From Ignavibacteriaceae bacterium (GTDB taxonomy: Bacteria; Bacteroidota; Ignavibacteria; Ignavibacteriales; Ignavibacteriaceae), in NCBI GenBank assembly GCA_014860115.1, contig JACZKK010000170.1:1-61220 (forward strand): DNA of 61,220 nucleotides, given 5' to 3'. Of this stretch, positions 24,519 through 32,603 are shown one piece after another. Each line of letters begins with the position of its first letter. Position 1 is the first letter of the stretch. The notes below the pieces were generated by a model that saw nothing but the letters and a program-made list of their open reading frames with translations, was not told where the DNA came from and made no database searches. The translations under genes were made by a program, and so were the position numbers.

Positions 24519-26421
24519 TTCTTTTTCCTAACTTCTCTCTGCGGAACGGAGTTCCGACGGAAATATTCTTTTCAAGATTGATAATTACATCAGCAATCTG
24601 ATCGTACATTTCCTGCATCGCAGTAGATTTTTCAGCACCGGGTGCAAATCGGACAAACTCGCACTTTTCCGCACCGGCTTTTAATTCAGCGATTAACTCT
24701 TCGGTGATATTACTATTCCGCAATTCTTCTGATGCCCGTTCAATAGTAAATTCCGATTTAGGTATGTGCAGCTTATCTTCAAGATAGCCGAACAATGCAC
24801 TGGAAAGTTCTGTGTAGTACTCTTTGTGATTTTGAGTATCCATTAATTTCTTTGCTGTCTTCAATCGGTTCTTTGCAACTTTCTGAGCTTTTTGATAGCG
24901 AAGAAGAACAACATTTCCGTGAAGCTTATCGTATTTTCTTTTCCATCCTATTACAACCAAACTTATTGCGAACGGAAGAATACCAGCTATTATAAATCCG
25001 GTTGAGTTGATGACATAATCCTCTTTCTTTCTTACATCATCAATGCCGGTTTTGAGAAATCTTATGTCAGTTCCGAGTTCTTTTATATCCTCTTTACCAG
25101 CAAATTCTGTTTGAGCCTGTTTATCTCCAGGCTTGATATCAATCTTAAATGGTTCTGACTTTAGAGTAACATACCTTTTATTCGATGGATCGAAATACGA
25201 AAATTCAATCGGCTGAATCTCTCTTATACCAACTACTCTGGGGACAAATAAATATTCACCTGATTTACTGCCGGAAACTCTTCCTTTTCTCATTATCTGT
25301 TCGTTCATTTTCGGTTCATATTTTTCAAACCCATTAGGAAGATTTATTTCGGGCATATCAATGAGCTTAATATTCCCAGAACCTGAAATATTAATATTTA
25401 ACGTAAGTGGTTCATTTGATTTCACTGTATTGCTATTCAACTTTGCATCAAAAGAATAATCACCTACAGCACCTTTAAAGGATTGAGGCTGACCATCCGG
25501 CAAAGGCTGGACATCAATATTAACTACATTCGATTTAGCATTGAACTCATAAATTTCTGATCTGCCAAACGGATCACCGAAGAAATCATCCCAAACACTT
25601 TTACTGTTTCTCTGTTTTTGAATTTGAATAGGAACGGCTAATTCAAAAGGAGTAACTTCCAGTGTTCCGGTTTGTGTAGGAAATAGTGCAACTCTTTTAA
25701 GCACACCAACTCTGAATTGTTTCCCTTCAATAATTTCTGTTGTAAAACTTATATTCCCCGAAGTCTCAAGCTCTTCAGCCCAAAAACCCTGATACTGAGG
25801 CAGCTTGTTCACACCCATCTGTGAAGCTATGCTCAATCTTGTATATAGTTTATATGTAACTGTTATCTGTTCACCTTTATAAGCCTTTGTTTTATCAACA
25901 ATAGCACGGATATAGAGATTCTTTGCTATGTCAACATCTGAAACTTCGTTATTATTTTTTTGCTGCTGATTTTTTGGCTGTCCTTTACGAACAGGAATTA
26001 CTAACGAATTTGATTTGTACGTATTGCCTGATTGATTAATACTCGCTGAACCAATCGTAAAAGTTCCAACAGACTTTGCCTGGAGAACATAAGTGTAAGT
26101 TATTGATGCACTCTGAGTTCCATTAATTATCTGAATGCTGGTTGATTGATTCGGACCTGAAAGGATCATAAAATTTTCAAATGCGGGAGGAGAGAAATTT
26201 GAAAGATTATTAATGCTAGAGCCTGAAAAAGTGAATGACACCTGGAATGGTTCATTAACTGCAGCATCTATTTCTGCAACTGATGCTACGAATTGCTGAG
26301 CAAAGCTTTGGTTAAATAAGCCAAGACAAAGGATGAAAGTAAAAAGTGAAAAATATTTTGTGATTCTATCTGAAATCTTCTGACTTCTCACTTCTGACTC
26401 CTGACTTCCTATTGCATTCAT
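24511..26421 (-). CDS. batD: BatD: oxygen-tolerance periplasmic protein
   Basis: This 636-residue protein has a signal peptide (cleaved near SFAQQF), a series of Ig-like beta-sandwich domains (NEPFQVSFTFSGSS, YTYVLQAKSVGTFTIGSA, VVNIDVQPLPDGQ), one transmembrane helix at about 470-490 (IIAGILPFAISLVVIG) and a cytoplasmic helical tail. This is the BatD plan. The ATG at 26421 overlaps the batC stop (TGATG); a GTG at 26424 is also possible. Two oddities: the signal-peptide n-region reads through a low-complexity GAAGTCAGGAGTCAGAAGTG-type repeat, giving GSQESEVRSQK, and the last residues (SVGTPFRRE) read through a palindrome at 24542-24556. Confidence 0.9.
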   Translation of the reverse strand: MNAIGSQESEVRSQKISDRITKYFSLFTFILCLGLFNQSFAQQFVASVAEIDAAVNEPFQVSFTFSGSSINNLSNFSPPAFENFMILSGPNQSTSIQIINGTQSASITYTYVLQAKSVGTFTIGSASINQSGNTYKSNSLVIPVRKGQPKNQQQKNNNEVSDVDIAKNLYIRAIVDKTKAYKGEQITVTYKLYTRLSIASQMGVNKLPQYQGFWAEELETSGNISFTTEIIEGKQFRVGVLKRVALFPTQTGTLEVTPFELAVPIQIQKQRNSKSVWDDFFGDPFGRSEIYEFNAKSNVVNIDVQPLPDGQPQSFKGAVGDYSFDAKLNSNTVKSNEPLTLNINISGSGNIKLIDMPEINLPNGFEKYEPKMNEQIMRKGRVSGSKSGEYLFVPRVVGIREIQPIEFSYFDPSNKRYVTLKSEPFKIDIKPGDKQAQTEFAGKEDIKELGTDIRFLKTGIDDVRKKEDYVINSTGFIIAGILPFAISLVVIGWKRKYDKLHGNVVLLRYQKAQKVAKNRLKTAKKLMDTQNHKEYYTELSSALFGYLEDKLHIPKSEFTIERASEELRNSNITEELIAELKAGAEKCEFVRFAPGAEKSTAMQEMYDQIADVIINLEKNISVGTPFRREKLGKRNV

Positions 26422-27269
26422 CACCAGTCCTTCTCAGTTTTAACTCTTTGCCCTTTAATTTTTCTCAATTGTTTTTGCAAATCCTTCTCATTATTCTTCA
26501 GTGCTTCAAGAATTTTTTCAGCTTCCTGTTTTGTTAGTTCCTGCTCTTTCTGTTCCTGAGATTTCTGCTGCTGATTTTGCTGTTGTTGATCCTGATTCTG
26601 CTGCTGCTGGTCTTGGTTCTGTTGATCCTGGTTTTGCTGCTTCTGATCCTGTTGATCTTTATTTTGATCCTGATTTTGATCTTTATTCTGGTCATCCTGC
26701 TGCTGATTCTGATCAGGGTTGTTTAGCATATTTAATGCATAGGAAAGATTGTATTTTGTTTCCTGATCATTCGGATTCAACTTTAACGCTTCCTTATATG
26801 CACCAATGCTTTCCTTAATCTTTTGAGCTTTAAGTAATGAGTTGCCAACATTATGGTATAGTTTAGATCTTTCCTCATCGCTTCTTGCATTCACAAAAGC
26901 TGATTGAAAAGATTTGATAGCTTCATCATAACGCTCCTGCTTATAATATGCATCTCCAAGATTGAACTTCGCTTCGAAACTTTCCGGATTTATTTCGACA
27001 CCTTTCTTAAAATTCACTTCAGCATCAGCAAACTTTTGCTCCTTGTACAGATCAACACCATCGTTCACCAATCCTCTTGTTGATTGAGCAGACATAATTG
27101 GATAATATAAAAAGAAAAGAGAGATTACTCCTGGCAAAATTATGCTTAGTCTGTCTTTGCGAGGAATAAAATGACGAAGCAATCTTTTGAATAATAAATT
27201 ATTTTGAGATTGCTTCTTCCGACAAGAGTCGGAATCGCAATGACAATTTGTTACTCTAAATATCTTCAT
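26421..27269 (-). CDS. batC: BatC: TPR protein with a Gln/Asn/Asp-rich tail
   Basis: This 282-residue protein has an unusual N-terminus (below), a hydrophobic signal or anchor segment (about 42-60), TPR repeats (about 68-185; AEVNFKKGVEINPESFEAKF, SIGAYKEALKLNPNDQETKY) and a long tract of Gln, Asn and Asp (about 190-245), ending in a Lys/Glu-rich helix. BatC-type proteins probably scaffold other Bat components. The ATG at 27269 overlaps the batB stop as ATGA, which supports this start. A 92-bp palindromic repeat (27153-27244) lies immediately after the first codons and encodes most of the first 40 residues, so the n-region of the signal peptide is far longer than normal. Whether export still works is unclear. 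Confidence 0.85.
   Translation of the reverse strand: MKIFRVTNCHCDSDSCRKKQSQNNLLFKRLLRHFIPRKDRLSIILPGVISLFFLYYPIMSAQSTRGLVNDGVDLYKEQKFADAEVNFKKGVEINPESFEAKFNLGDAYYKQERYDEAIKSFQSAFVNARSDEERSKLYHNVGNSLLKAQKIKESIGAYKEALKLNPNDQETKYNLSYALNMLNNPDQNQQQDDQNKDQNQDQNKDQQDQKQQNQDQQNQDQQQQNQDQQQQNQQQKSQEQKEQELTKQEAEKILEALKNNEKDLQKQLRKIKGQRVKTEKDW
27153..27244. repeat. 92-bp palindromic repeat inside batC
   Basis: On the coding strand it runs from GTCATTGCGA, through a short hairpin ATTCCGAC/GTCGGAA and GAAGCAATCT, to the inverted AGATTGCTTCGTC and CCTCGCAAAGAC. It is read in frame without a stop. A degenerate relative lies between menB and menA at 59834-59912. Confidence 0.85.
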
Positions 27270-28306
27270 TGTTCCAATCCTAATTTTTTATTGATTCTTG
27301 CGTACAGAGGTGATTTTCTTTCGGAGACAAAAAATTCCAATATCAGCAATATTAATGCCGGTATTAAAAAATAATAGAAACGATCTTCGTAATCAGTTAC
27401 TTTTTTTACGCCGAATTCTGTTTGTTCAAGTTCGGATAGTTCAGTATAAATTTTATCGAGATGATCCTCATAATTTGTCCCGCGGAAATATTTTCCGTTG
27501 CCATCGATAGCAATTCTTTTTAGAACTTCCTCATCCAGTTTGGTGAGGACTGTGTTACCATCCCTATCTTTCTTGAATCCAACCAACTGACTTCTGTTAT
27601 TATAAACTGGTATCGGGACACCTGCTTGTGATCCTAATCCAATTGCATAAACTTTTATTTCTCTTTCTTTTGCATTATCAACTGCTTTTTGCACATCACC
27701 TTCGTGATCTTCCCCATCCGTTATTGCAATTATTACTTTCTGAGTGCTCAATGTATCGAATGATGCTGTTGCAAGATTTATCGCTGATGCAATAGCTGTT
27801 CCCTGCGTCGGGACAGAATTAACATCAACTGCTGATAGAAAAAGATTTGCGGCTGAGTAGTCAGTTGTAAGTGGAATTTGAATGTATGCTTGTCCCGCAA
27901 AAATTATTAATCCTATTCTATCTCCCCGAAGTTTGTTAATAAGATTTGATATTTGATACTTCGCTTTCTCAAGTCTATTTGGCTTAATGTCCTCCGCCAT
28001 CATACTGTTTGAAACGTCAAGCAAAATAAAAACATCAATACCGGTTTGCTTAACTTCCTGCATCTTGGTTCCGACTTGAGGGTTAGCTGCAGCAAACACA
28101 AGACAAGTCAGCGCCAATAATATCAGAGCAAACTTCGTCCATCGTTTTATATTGCTATCGGTTGGGAAGAGAGCTTTATGCAGTTCCTTATCAGCAAAAT
28201 TCTGAAGCAGCTTCTTTCTGTTTCTTCCAAGATACCAAAACAACCCAACCAAAACGGGAAGCAGGTAAAGTAAATTTAGATATTCGGGGTTCGCAAATCT
28301 GAACAT
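27266..28306 (-). CDS. batB: BatB: VWA-domain membrane protein
   Basis: This 346-residue inner-membrane protein has two N-terminal membrane segments (about 8-26 and 58-76), a von Willebrand A domain (about 88-290) with a MIDAS metal site DVSNSM and later ITDGED, and a C-terminal membrane segment (about 310-330, FYYFLIPALILLILEFF). The loop between the second and third strands is LDVSNSMMAEDIKPNRLEKA, typical of Bat proteins. BatA and BatB are thought to form a complex in the inner membrane with the domain facing the periplasm. It ends overlapping batC and follows batA by 4 bp. Confidence 0.93.
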   Translation of the reverse strand: MFRFANPEYLNLLYLLPVLVGLFWYLGRNRKKLLQNFADKELHKALFPTDSNIKRWTKFALILLALTCLVFAAANPQVGTKMQEVKQTGIDVFILLDVSNSMMAEDIKPNRLEKAKYQISNLINKLRGDRIGLIIFAGQAYIQIPLTTDYSAANLFLSAVDVNSVPTQGTAIASAINLATASFDTLSTQKVIIAITDGEDHEGDVQKAVDNAKEREIKVYAIGLGSQAGVPIPVYNNRSQLVGFKKDRDGNTVLTKLDEEVLKRIAIDGNGKYFRGTNYEDHLDKIYTELSELEQTEFGVKKVTDYEDRFYYFLIPALILLILEFFVSERKSPLYARINKKLGLEQ

Positions 28307-28310
28307 CGCT

Positions 28311-29306
28311 TTATGGTAACTTTCTTAGTATGGTACGAGATAATCCTAACTCAATAAGCAAAAGGAGTAATCCTCCCCACAGCCAGCTATGATATTTTTC
28401 GCTGGCATTTTTGTAAGAGGTAATTTCAATTTTTGTTTTTTCAAGCTTATCTATTTTCTCATAAATCTCTGCCAATGCACGATTGTTAGTTGCACGGAAA
28501 TATTGCCCATCTGTCAAACCAGAAATCTTCTGAAGCATCTCTTCATCTATTTCTACAGGGACCATTTGATAGCGTGTGCCAAATGGAGTTTGAACCGGAT
28601 ACGGTGCTTCTCCTCTTGTACCAACACCAATAGTATAAATTCTAATTCCAAAAGCTTTTGCAATTTCTGCAGCACTGATCGGATCGACTTCACCTGCATT
28701 ATTCACACCATCAGTTAAAAGAATTATTATTCTGCTTTTTGCATCACTCTCTTTTAATCTATTAACACCGTTTGCAATTGCATTTCCAATTGCAGTTCCA
28801 TCCTGGATCATTCCGCTCCGAATATCAATCAGTAAATTTCTTAAAACATTATAATCAATTGTCAACGGACATTGTGTAAATGCTTCTCTTGAGAAAATAA
28901 CCAAGCCAATCCTGTCTGATGTTCTGCCTTCAACAAAATTGTCGATTACATTTTTAGCAGCTTCAAGTCTGTTAGGCTTGAAATCTTCAGCTAGCATACT
29001 TCCTGAAATATCAAGAACCATCGCAATATCAATTCCTTCTGTTGTAACATTTTCACCGGAAGTAAAACTTTGTGGCCTTGCAAGTGCAACTATTAGCAAT
29101 CCAATGGCTATCAATCTAACAGCAAAGGGTATATGTCTTAGTCTTTCACGAAATGTTGCAGGAACATCTTTAAATATATTTATGGAAGAATAGGTAACAG
29201 AAGATTGAACCTTCATTCCTCTGAAAATATACCAGGCAATCATCAGTGGAATGATCGAGAGAAAATAAAGAACCCAGGGATATGCAAAGGTGATTCCGTT
29301 AAACAT
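28311..29306 (-). CDS. batA: BatA: VWA-domain membrane protein
   Basis: This 331-residue paralog of BatB has N-terminal membrane segments (about 8-26 and 61-78), a VWA domain (about 91-290) with MIDAS DISGSM and LLTDGVNNAGE, and a C-terminal membrane helix (about 308-326). The metal-dependent adhesion site is intact (Asp-x-Ser-x-Ser and Thr-Asp-Gly). It overlaps the upstream membrane-protein gene by 8 bp. Role: aerotolerance and envelope stress, mechanism unknown. Confidence 0.93.
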   Translation of the reverse strand: MFNGITFAYPWVLYFLSIIPLMIAWYIFRGMKVQSSVTYSSINIFKDVPATFRERLRHIPFAVRLIAIGLLIVALARPQSFTSGENVTTEGIDIAMVLDISGSMLAEDFKPNRLEAAKNVIDNFVEGRTSDRIGLVIFSREAFTQCPLTIDYNVLRNLLIDIRSGMIQDGTAIGNAIANGVNRLKESDAKSRIIILLTDGVNNAGEVDPISAAEIAKAFGIRIYTIGVGTRGEAPYPVQTPFGTRYQMVPVEIDEEMLQKISGLTDGQYFRATNNRALAEIYEKIDKLEKTKIEITSYKNASEKYHSWLWGGLLLLLIELGLSRTILRKLP

Positions 29307-30249
29307 TCTGCACCTCTTCTTCGACTTGCATTGGTTCTTTTGGAATAGTGCTGTTCACAATGTCATTTGCTTGTTTCATCATTGCTTCATTTACTGATGG
29401 AAGCGGAATAAACTTAGCAAATTTTACCAGGTCAGCATTGTTCAAGAATTCATTTGTTGTATTTAAAATACTTTCTGCCGAAGGAACCCTTTTTAACTGC
29501 TGCATCTGTTCAGATGTTGTTAATTCAAGTGCAGGAAGGTTGAATCTTTCTTCAAAATAACCACGGATGATACCAGTTATGTTTGAATGATATTCTTTCA
29601 CTTTTCCCTTCTGCCATAATTGCTCGCTTTCAAGTTTATCAAGAGCTGAAAGAGCTCTGACGTGAGCTGGAATTCTGATAATCTTTTTCTTAACAGGCTG
29701 CTCAGCTTTTTTCTTCTTATATCTTCGGTATAAGTAAAAAGAAGCGGCAAGAATTAATAATACTATCAGGGCAACTAATAAAATAAATTTCCAATCCAGC
29801 GGTATCGTCAATGGATCTTTAACATCTTTAATATCGGCCTGCTGCTCAACTTGAAGAGTATGGACAGTAAATGTAACAGGATTTGAAAGTGCAATTTTTT
29901 CTTCAGTAATTCCCGATTCTTTATATCGAACAGCGATTGGTAAAATGGTTACCGAACCGGAATCATAATAAGAAATTATGTATCCGAATGTTGAAGACTT
30001 TATATTATTTTCTTCTTTTGAAACTTGTGGAAGTTCTTTGATTACTTCAACTTTCTTCAGACTATCTCTGATGATAGGAGTGGTTATCTCAATATTTTTC
30101 CCAGCTCTGATTTCCAATATGTAATTAATATAATCGCCAACCAGATAATCGCTCGAATCAACCGAAGCTAAAACTGAAATAGATTGAGCTGATAAATTAA
30201 TACTCAGCAGAAGCAACATGCCAAAATATTTTAAAAAACTATTTACCAT
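29299..30249 (-). CDS. Bat-operon membrane protein with BatD-like beta-sandwich (DUF4381-like)
   Basis: This 316-residue protein has a signal peptide (to about Ala22), a periplasmic beta-sandwich of about 100 residues that resembles the first domain of BatD (VDSSDYLVGDYINYILEIRAG, YYDSGSVTILPIAVRY), one membrane helix at about 156-174 and a cytoplasmic helical tail of about 130 residues (ALDKLESEQLWQKGKVKEYH). This gene is the usual occupant of the slot between DUF58 and batA in FCB-group operons and is often annotated as DUF4381-like. It overlaps both neighbours (7 and 8 bp), so it is translated with them. Confidence 0.8.
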   Translation of the reverse strand: MVNSFLKYFGMLLLLSINLSAQSISVLASVDSSDYLVGDYINYILEIRAGKNIEITTPIIRDSLKKVEVIKELPQVSKEENNIKSSTFGYIISYYDSGSVTILPIAVRYKESGITEEKIALSNPVTFTVHTLQVEQQADIKDVKDPLTIPLDWKFILLVALIVLLILAASFYLYRRYKKKKAEQPVKKKIIRIPAHVRALSALDKLESEQLWQKGKVKEYHSNITGIIRGYFEERFNLPALELTTSEQMQQLKRVPSAESILNTTNEFLNNADLVKFAKFIPLPSVNEAMMKQANDIVNSTIPKEPMQVEEEVQNV

Positions 30250-31118
30250 CGCCTCACACGTAATCTGAAGAAATTTATCAATGGAGTGATATAATTCGCT
30301 CCAGTCTGCACATAAACACTGTCAAGTCTGCTTGCAATAAATAGAGATCTTCTTTTGCTCTGAATCTCCTGTCTTCTTTTTCGAAGTGCTTCCTGAACAC
30401 GAGTGCTGCTTGTATCAATCCATCTTTCTTCATTTGTTTCTGCATCTGTCAATTTGATCAGCCCTATTTTAGGAATTTCAGATTCACGTCTGTCATCAAG
30501 TACTATTCCAATCAGATCGTGTTTCTTACCAACAATACGAAGAATTTTTTCATATCCTTCATCCATAAAGTCAGAAAGCAGAAAAACAATTGATCGTTTC
30601 TTAATTGCACCGTTCATAAACTCAAGTGCACTACGAAGATTTGTTTTATTTCCTTCAGGCTCAAATGAAAGTACATCACGAACAATTCTTAAAACGTGAG
30701 AATTACCTTTTCTCGGCGGGACAAATTTTTCGACTTTGTCTGTAAAAAGAATTAAGCCAACTTTGTCGTTATTCTTCAATGCAGAGAATGCCAGTATTGC
30801 ACTTAGTTCAGCGGCAACTCTTTGTTTTGTTTTTGAAAGTGAGCCAAACATTTGGGAACCGCTCAAATCAACCAGTAACATGACGGTGAGTTCTCTTTCT
30901 TCCTCAAATATTTTTACAAAGGGATGACCAAACCTTGCAGTAACATTCCAATCAATGTTTCTTATGTCATCGCCAAACTGATATTCGCGTACTTCAGAAA
31001 ATTCCATTCCTCTTCCTTTAAATACTGAATGGTATTCTCCTGAAAAAACCTGGTTGACAAGTCCTTTAGTCCGGATTTCAATTTGTCTTACTTGTTTTAA
31101 TAATTCTCTAGTGAGCAT
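30243..31118 (-). CDS. DUF58-domain protein of the Bat operon
   Basis: This 291-residue soluble protein has the DUF58 signature GEYHSVFKGRGMEFSEVREY (about 27-46), followed by GDDIRNIDWNVTARFG, then a VWA-like fold with VDLSGSQMFG. The usual metal-site DxSxS is present (DLSGS). Its partner is the MoxR ATPase encoded upstream; DUF58 proteins are thought to be the adaptor that the ATPase acts on. The gap of 187 bp to moxR holds two strong inverted repeats (31132-31293), while downstream genes overlap. Confidence 0.9.
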   Translation of the reverse strand: MLTRELLKQVRQIEIRTKGLVNQVFSGEYHSVFKGRGMEFSEVREYQFGDDIRNIDWNVTARFGHPFVKIFEEERELTVMLLVDLSGSQMFGSLSKTKQRVAAELSAILAFSALKNNDKVGLILFTDKVEKFVPPRKGNSHVLRIVRDVLSFEPEGNKTNLRSALEFMNGAIKKRSIVFLLSDFMDEGYEKILRIVGKKHDLIGIVLDDRRESEIPKIGLIKLTDAETNEERWIDTSSTRVQEALRKRRQEIQSKRRSLFIASRLDSVYVQTGANYITPLINFFRLRVRRW

Positions 31119-31131
31119 TGCCTCTCCCCGC

Positions 31132-31293
31132 CCCTCTCCAAAGGAGAGGGCTGAACTCTCTTTCTATATAATTAGTAATTACCATTTTTTATTTTAATTG
31201 AAAATTAATTTTTCTAATTACTCAATCCTCATGTTGTAAAATATTAATAATGAATTTATTAAAAGTATGTCGTCCTTCCCTTCGGGAAGGGAC
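31132..31293. repeat. Two hairpin repeats between moxR and the DUF58 gene
   Basis: CCCTCTCC-AAA-GGAGAGGG (31132-31150) and GTCCTTCCC-TTC-GGGAAGGGAC (31272-31293, one bulged base) lie in the 187-bp gap. On the transcript each would fold into a GC-rich hairpin without a clear T run, so they look more like dispersed palindromic elements than terminators. Confidence 0.7.
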
Positions 31294-31305
31294 GGGGATG
31301 GGCAT

Positions 31306-32289
31306 TTACGGCACTTCAACTTTATTTAATATTTCACTAATAATCGATTCTGACGTGATTTCCTCTGCTTCAGCTTCATAAGTAACTGCAACTCTGTGTC
31401 TCATCACATCATAACAAATCGCTCTGACATCTTCAGGAATTACGTATCCCCTTCTTTTAATAAACGCCATTGCTTTTGCACCCAGTGCGAGATTTATTGT
31501 TGCCCTTGGTGATGCACCATAACTAATCAATTGAGCTAAACTATCAAGACCGTATTCTTTTGGTTTACGTGTCGCAAAGACAATATCAAGAATATACTTT
31601 TCAATTTTTTCATCAATATAAACTTCCTGAATTAACTTTCTGCCTTTAAGGATATCGGCAGGAGAAATAACCGGATTTGGTGTTCCAATTGTATCGTTAA
31701 TGTTATGCCTCATTATCTCCAGTTCTTCCTTCCGATCAGGATAAGTGATTTTTATTTTTAACATAAACCTGTCAACCTGTGCTTCTGGTAAAGGATATGT
31801 TCCTTCCTGCTCAATTGGATTTTGTGTCGCAAGAACAAGAAATGGTTCTTCAAGTTTGAATGTTTGCTCACCAATGGTTACCTGTCTTTCCTGCATCGCT
31901 TCGAGAAGAGCACTCTGAACTTTTGCTGGTGCGCGGTTAATTTCATCAGCAAGAATAAAGTTCGAAAATAAAGGACCTTTCCTGATGAAAAAATTTCCAT
32001 CCTTCTGGTTATAGATTTGCGTTCCGACTAAATCGGCTGGTAGAAGATCAGGTGTAAACTGAATACGCTGGAATTTCGCTTTCATCGCTGCGGCGAGTGT
32101 TTTAATCGCGAGAGTTTTAGCTAATCCCGGTACACCTTCAAGCAGAATATGTCCATTACCCAACAAGCCAACCACAAGTCTTTCAACCATTTCTCTTTGC
32201 CCAACGATGACCTTTCCGATCTCAGAAAAAAGGAGATCAACAAAAGCACTTTCTTGTTTTATTTTTTCATTTAGCTGTGCAATATCCAC
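31306..32289 (-). CDS. moxR: MoxR-family AAA+ ATPase
   Basis: This 327-residue ATPase is the first gene of the Bat operon and probably a chaperone for the VWA-domain partners. Motifs are Walker A GVPGLAKT (52-59), Walker B ILADEINRAPAK and the sensor region LATQNPIEQEGTYPLPEAQ with RFMLK. The family lid domain follows (SPRATINLALGAKAMA). The start codon is GTG at 32289, with AGAGG a few bases upstream. Length is typical. Upstream is the divergent gene at 32604, so the operon promoter should lie in 32290-32603. Confidence 0.94.
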   Translation of the reverse strand: MDIAQLNEKIKQESAFVDLLFSEIGKVIVGQREMVERLVVGLLGNGHILLEGVPGLAKTLAIKTLAAAMKAKFQRIQFTPDLLPADLVGTQIYNQKDGNFFIRKGPLFSNFILADEINRAPAKVQSALLEAMQERQVTIGEQTFKLEEPFLVLATQNPIEQEGTYPLPEAQVDRFMLKIKITYPDRKEELEIMRHNINDTIGTPNPVISPADILKGRKLIQEVYIDEKIEKYILDIVFATRKPKEYGLDSLAQLISYGASPRATINLALGAKAMAFIKRRGYVIPEDVRAICYDVMRHRVAVTYEAEAEEITSESIISEILNKVEVP

Positions 32290-32603
32290 TGTGAACCTCT
32301 CAATAATTAAAATAATTTGATAAAATTAAGGAATATAGGCCTAAGGCTTATCAGCTCATAGAGTCCGGCAGACTCCAAGAAGTCTGACGACTTCTGGCTG
32401 AAAATCAGATTAGACGGGGGCAAACTTATAAATGTTGCGTTTGCGAATCAAGAAAGTAATGAAAGACCTTTTCTGATTATTGAATAATGAATTTTGAATG
32501 ATGAATTATCTCATAAAGAACATTTGCGGTTAAAGTCCAAATTTACCTATCGCAATCTTGAATAATATTAATAATTCAAATATCGAATTAATTAAAAATC
32601 ATT
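32290..32603. other. 314-bp divergent intergenic region with an inverted repeat
   Basis: This region separates moxR (minus) and the PQQ-propeller gene (plus) and should carry both promoters. At 32369-32386 it holds an inverted repeat CAGACT/AGTCTG that overlaps another, AGAAGTC/GACTTCT, around 32378-32393, which looks like another dispersed palindromic element. I could not define a promoter or a small gene. Confidence 0.5.

Noticed and set aside
26545-26715. Regular short repeats that could look like a CRISPR array or satellite
   Set aside because: They are codon repeats of the BatC Gln/Asn tract with no unique spacers.
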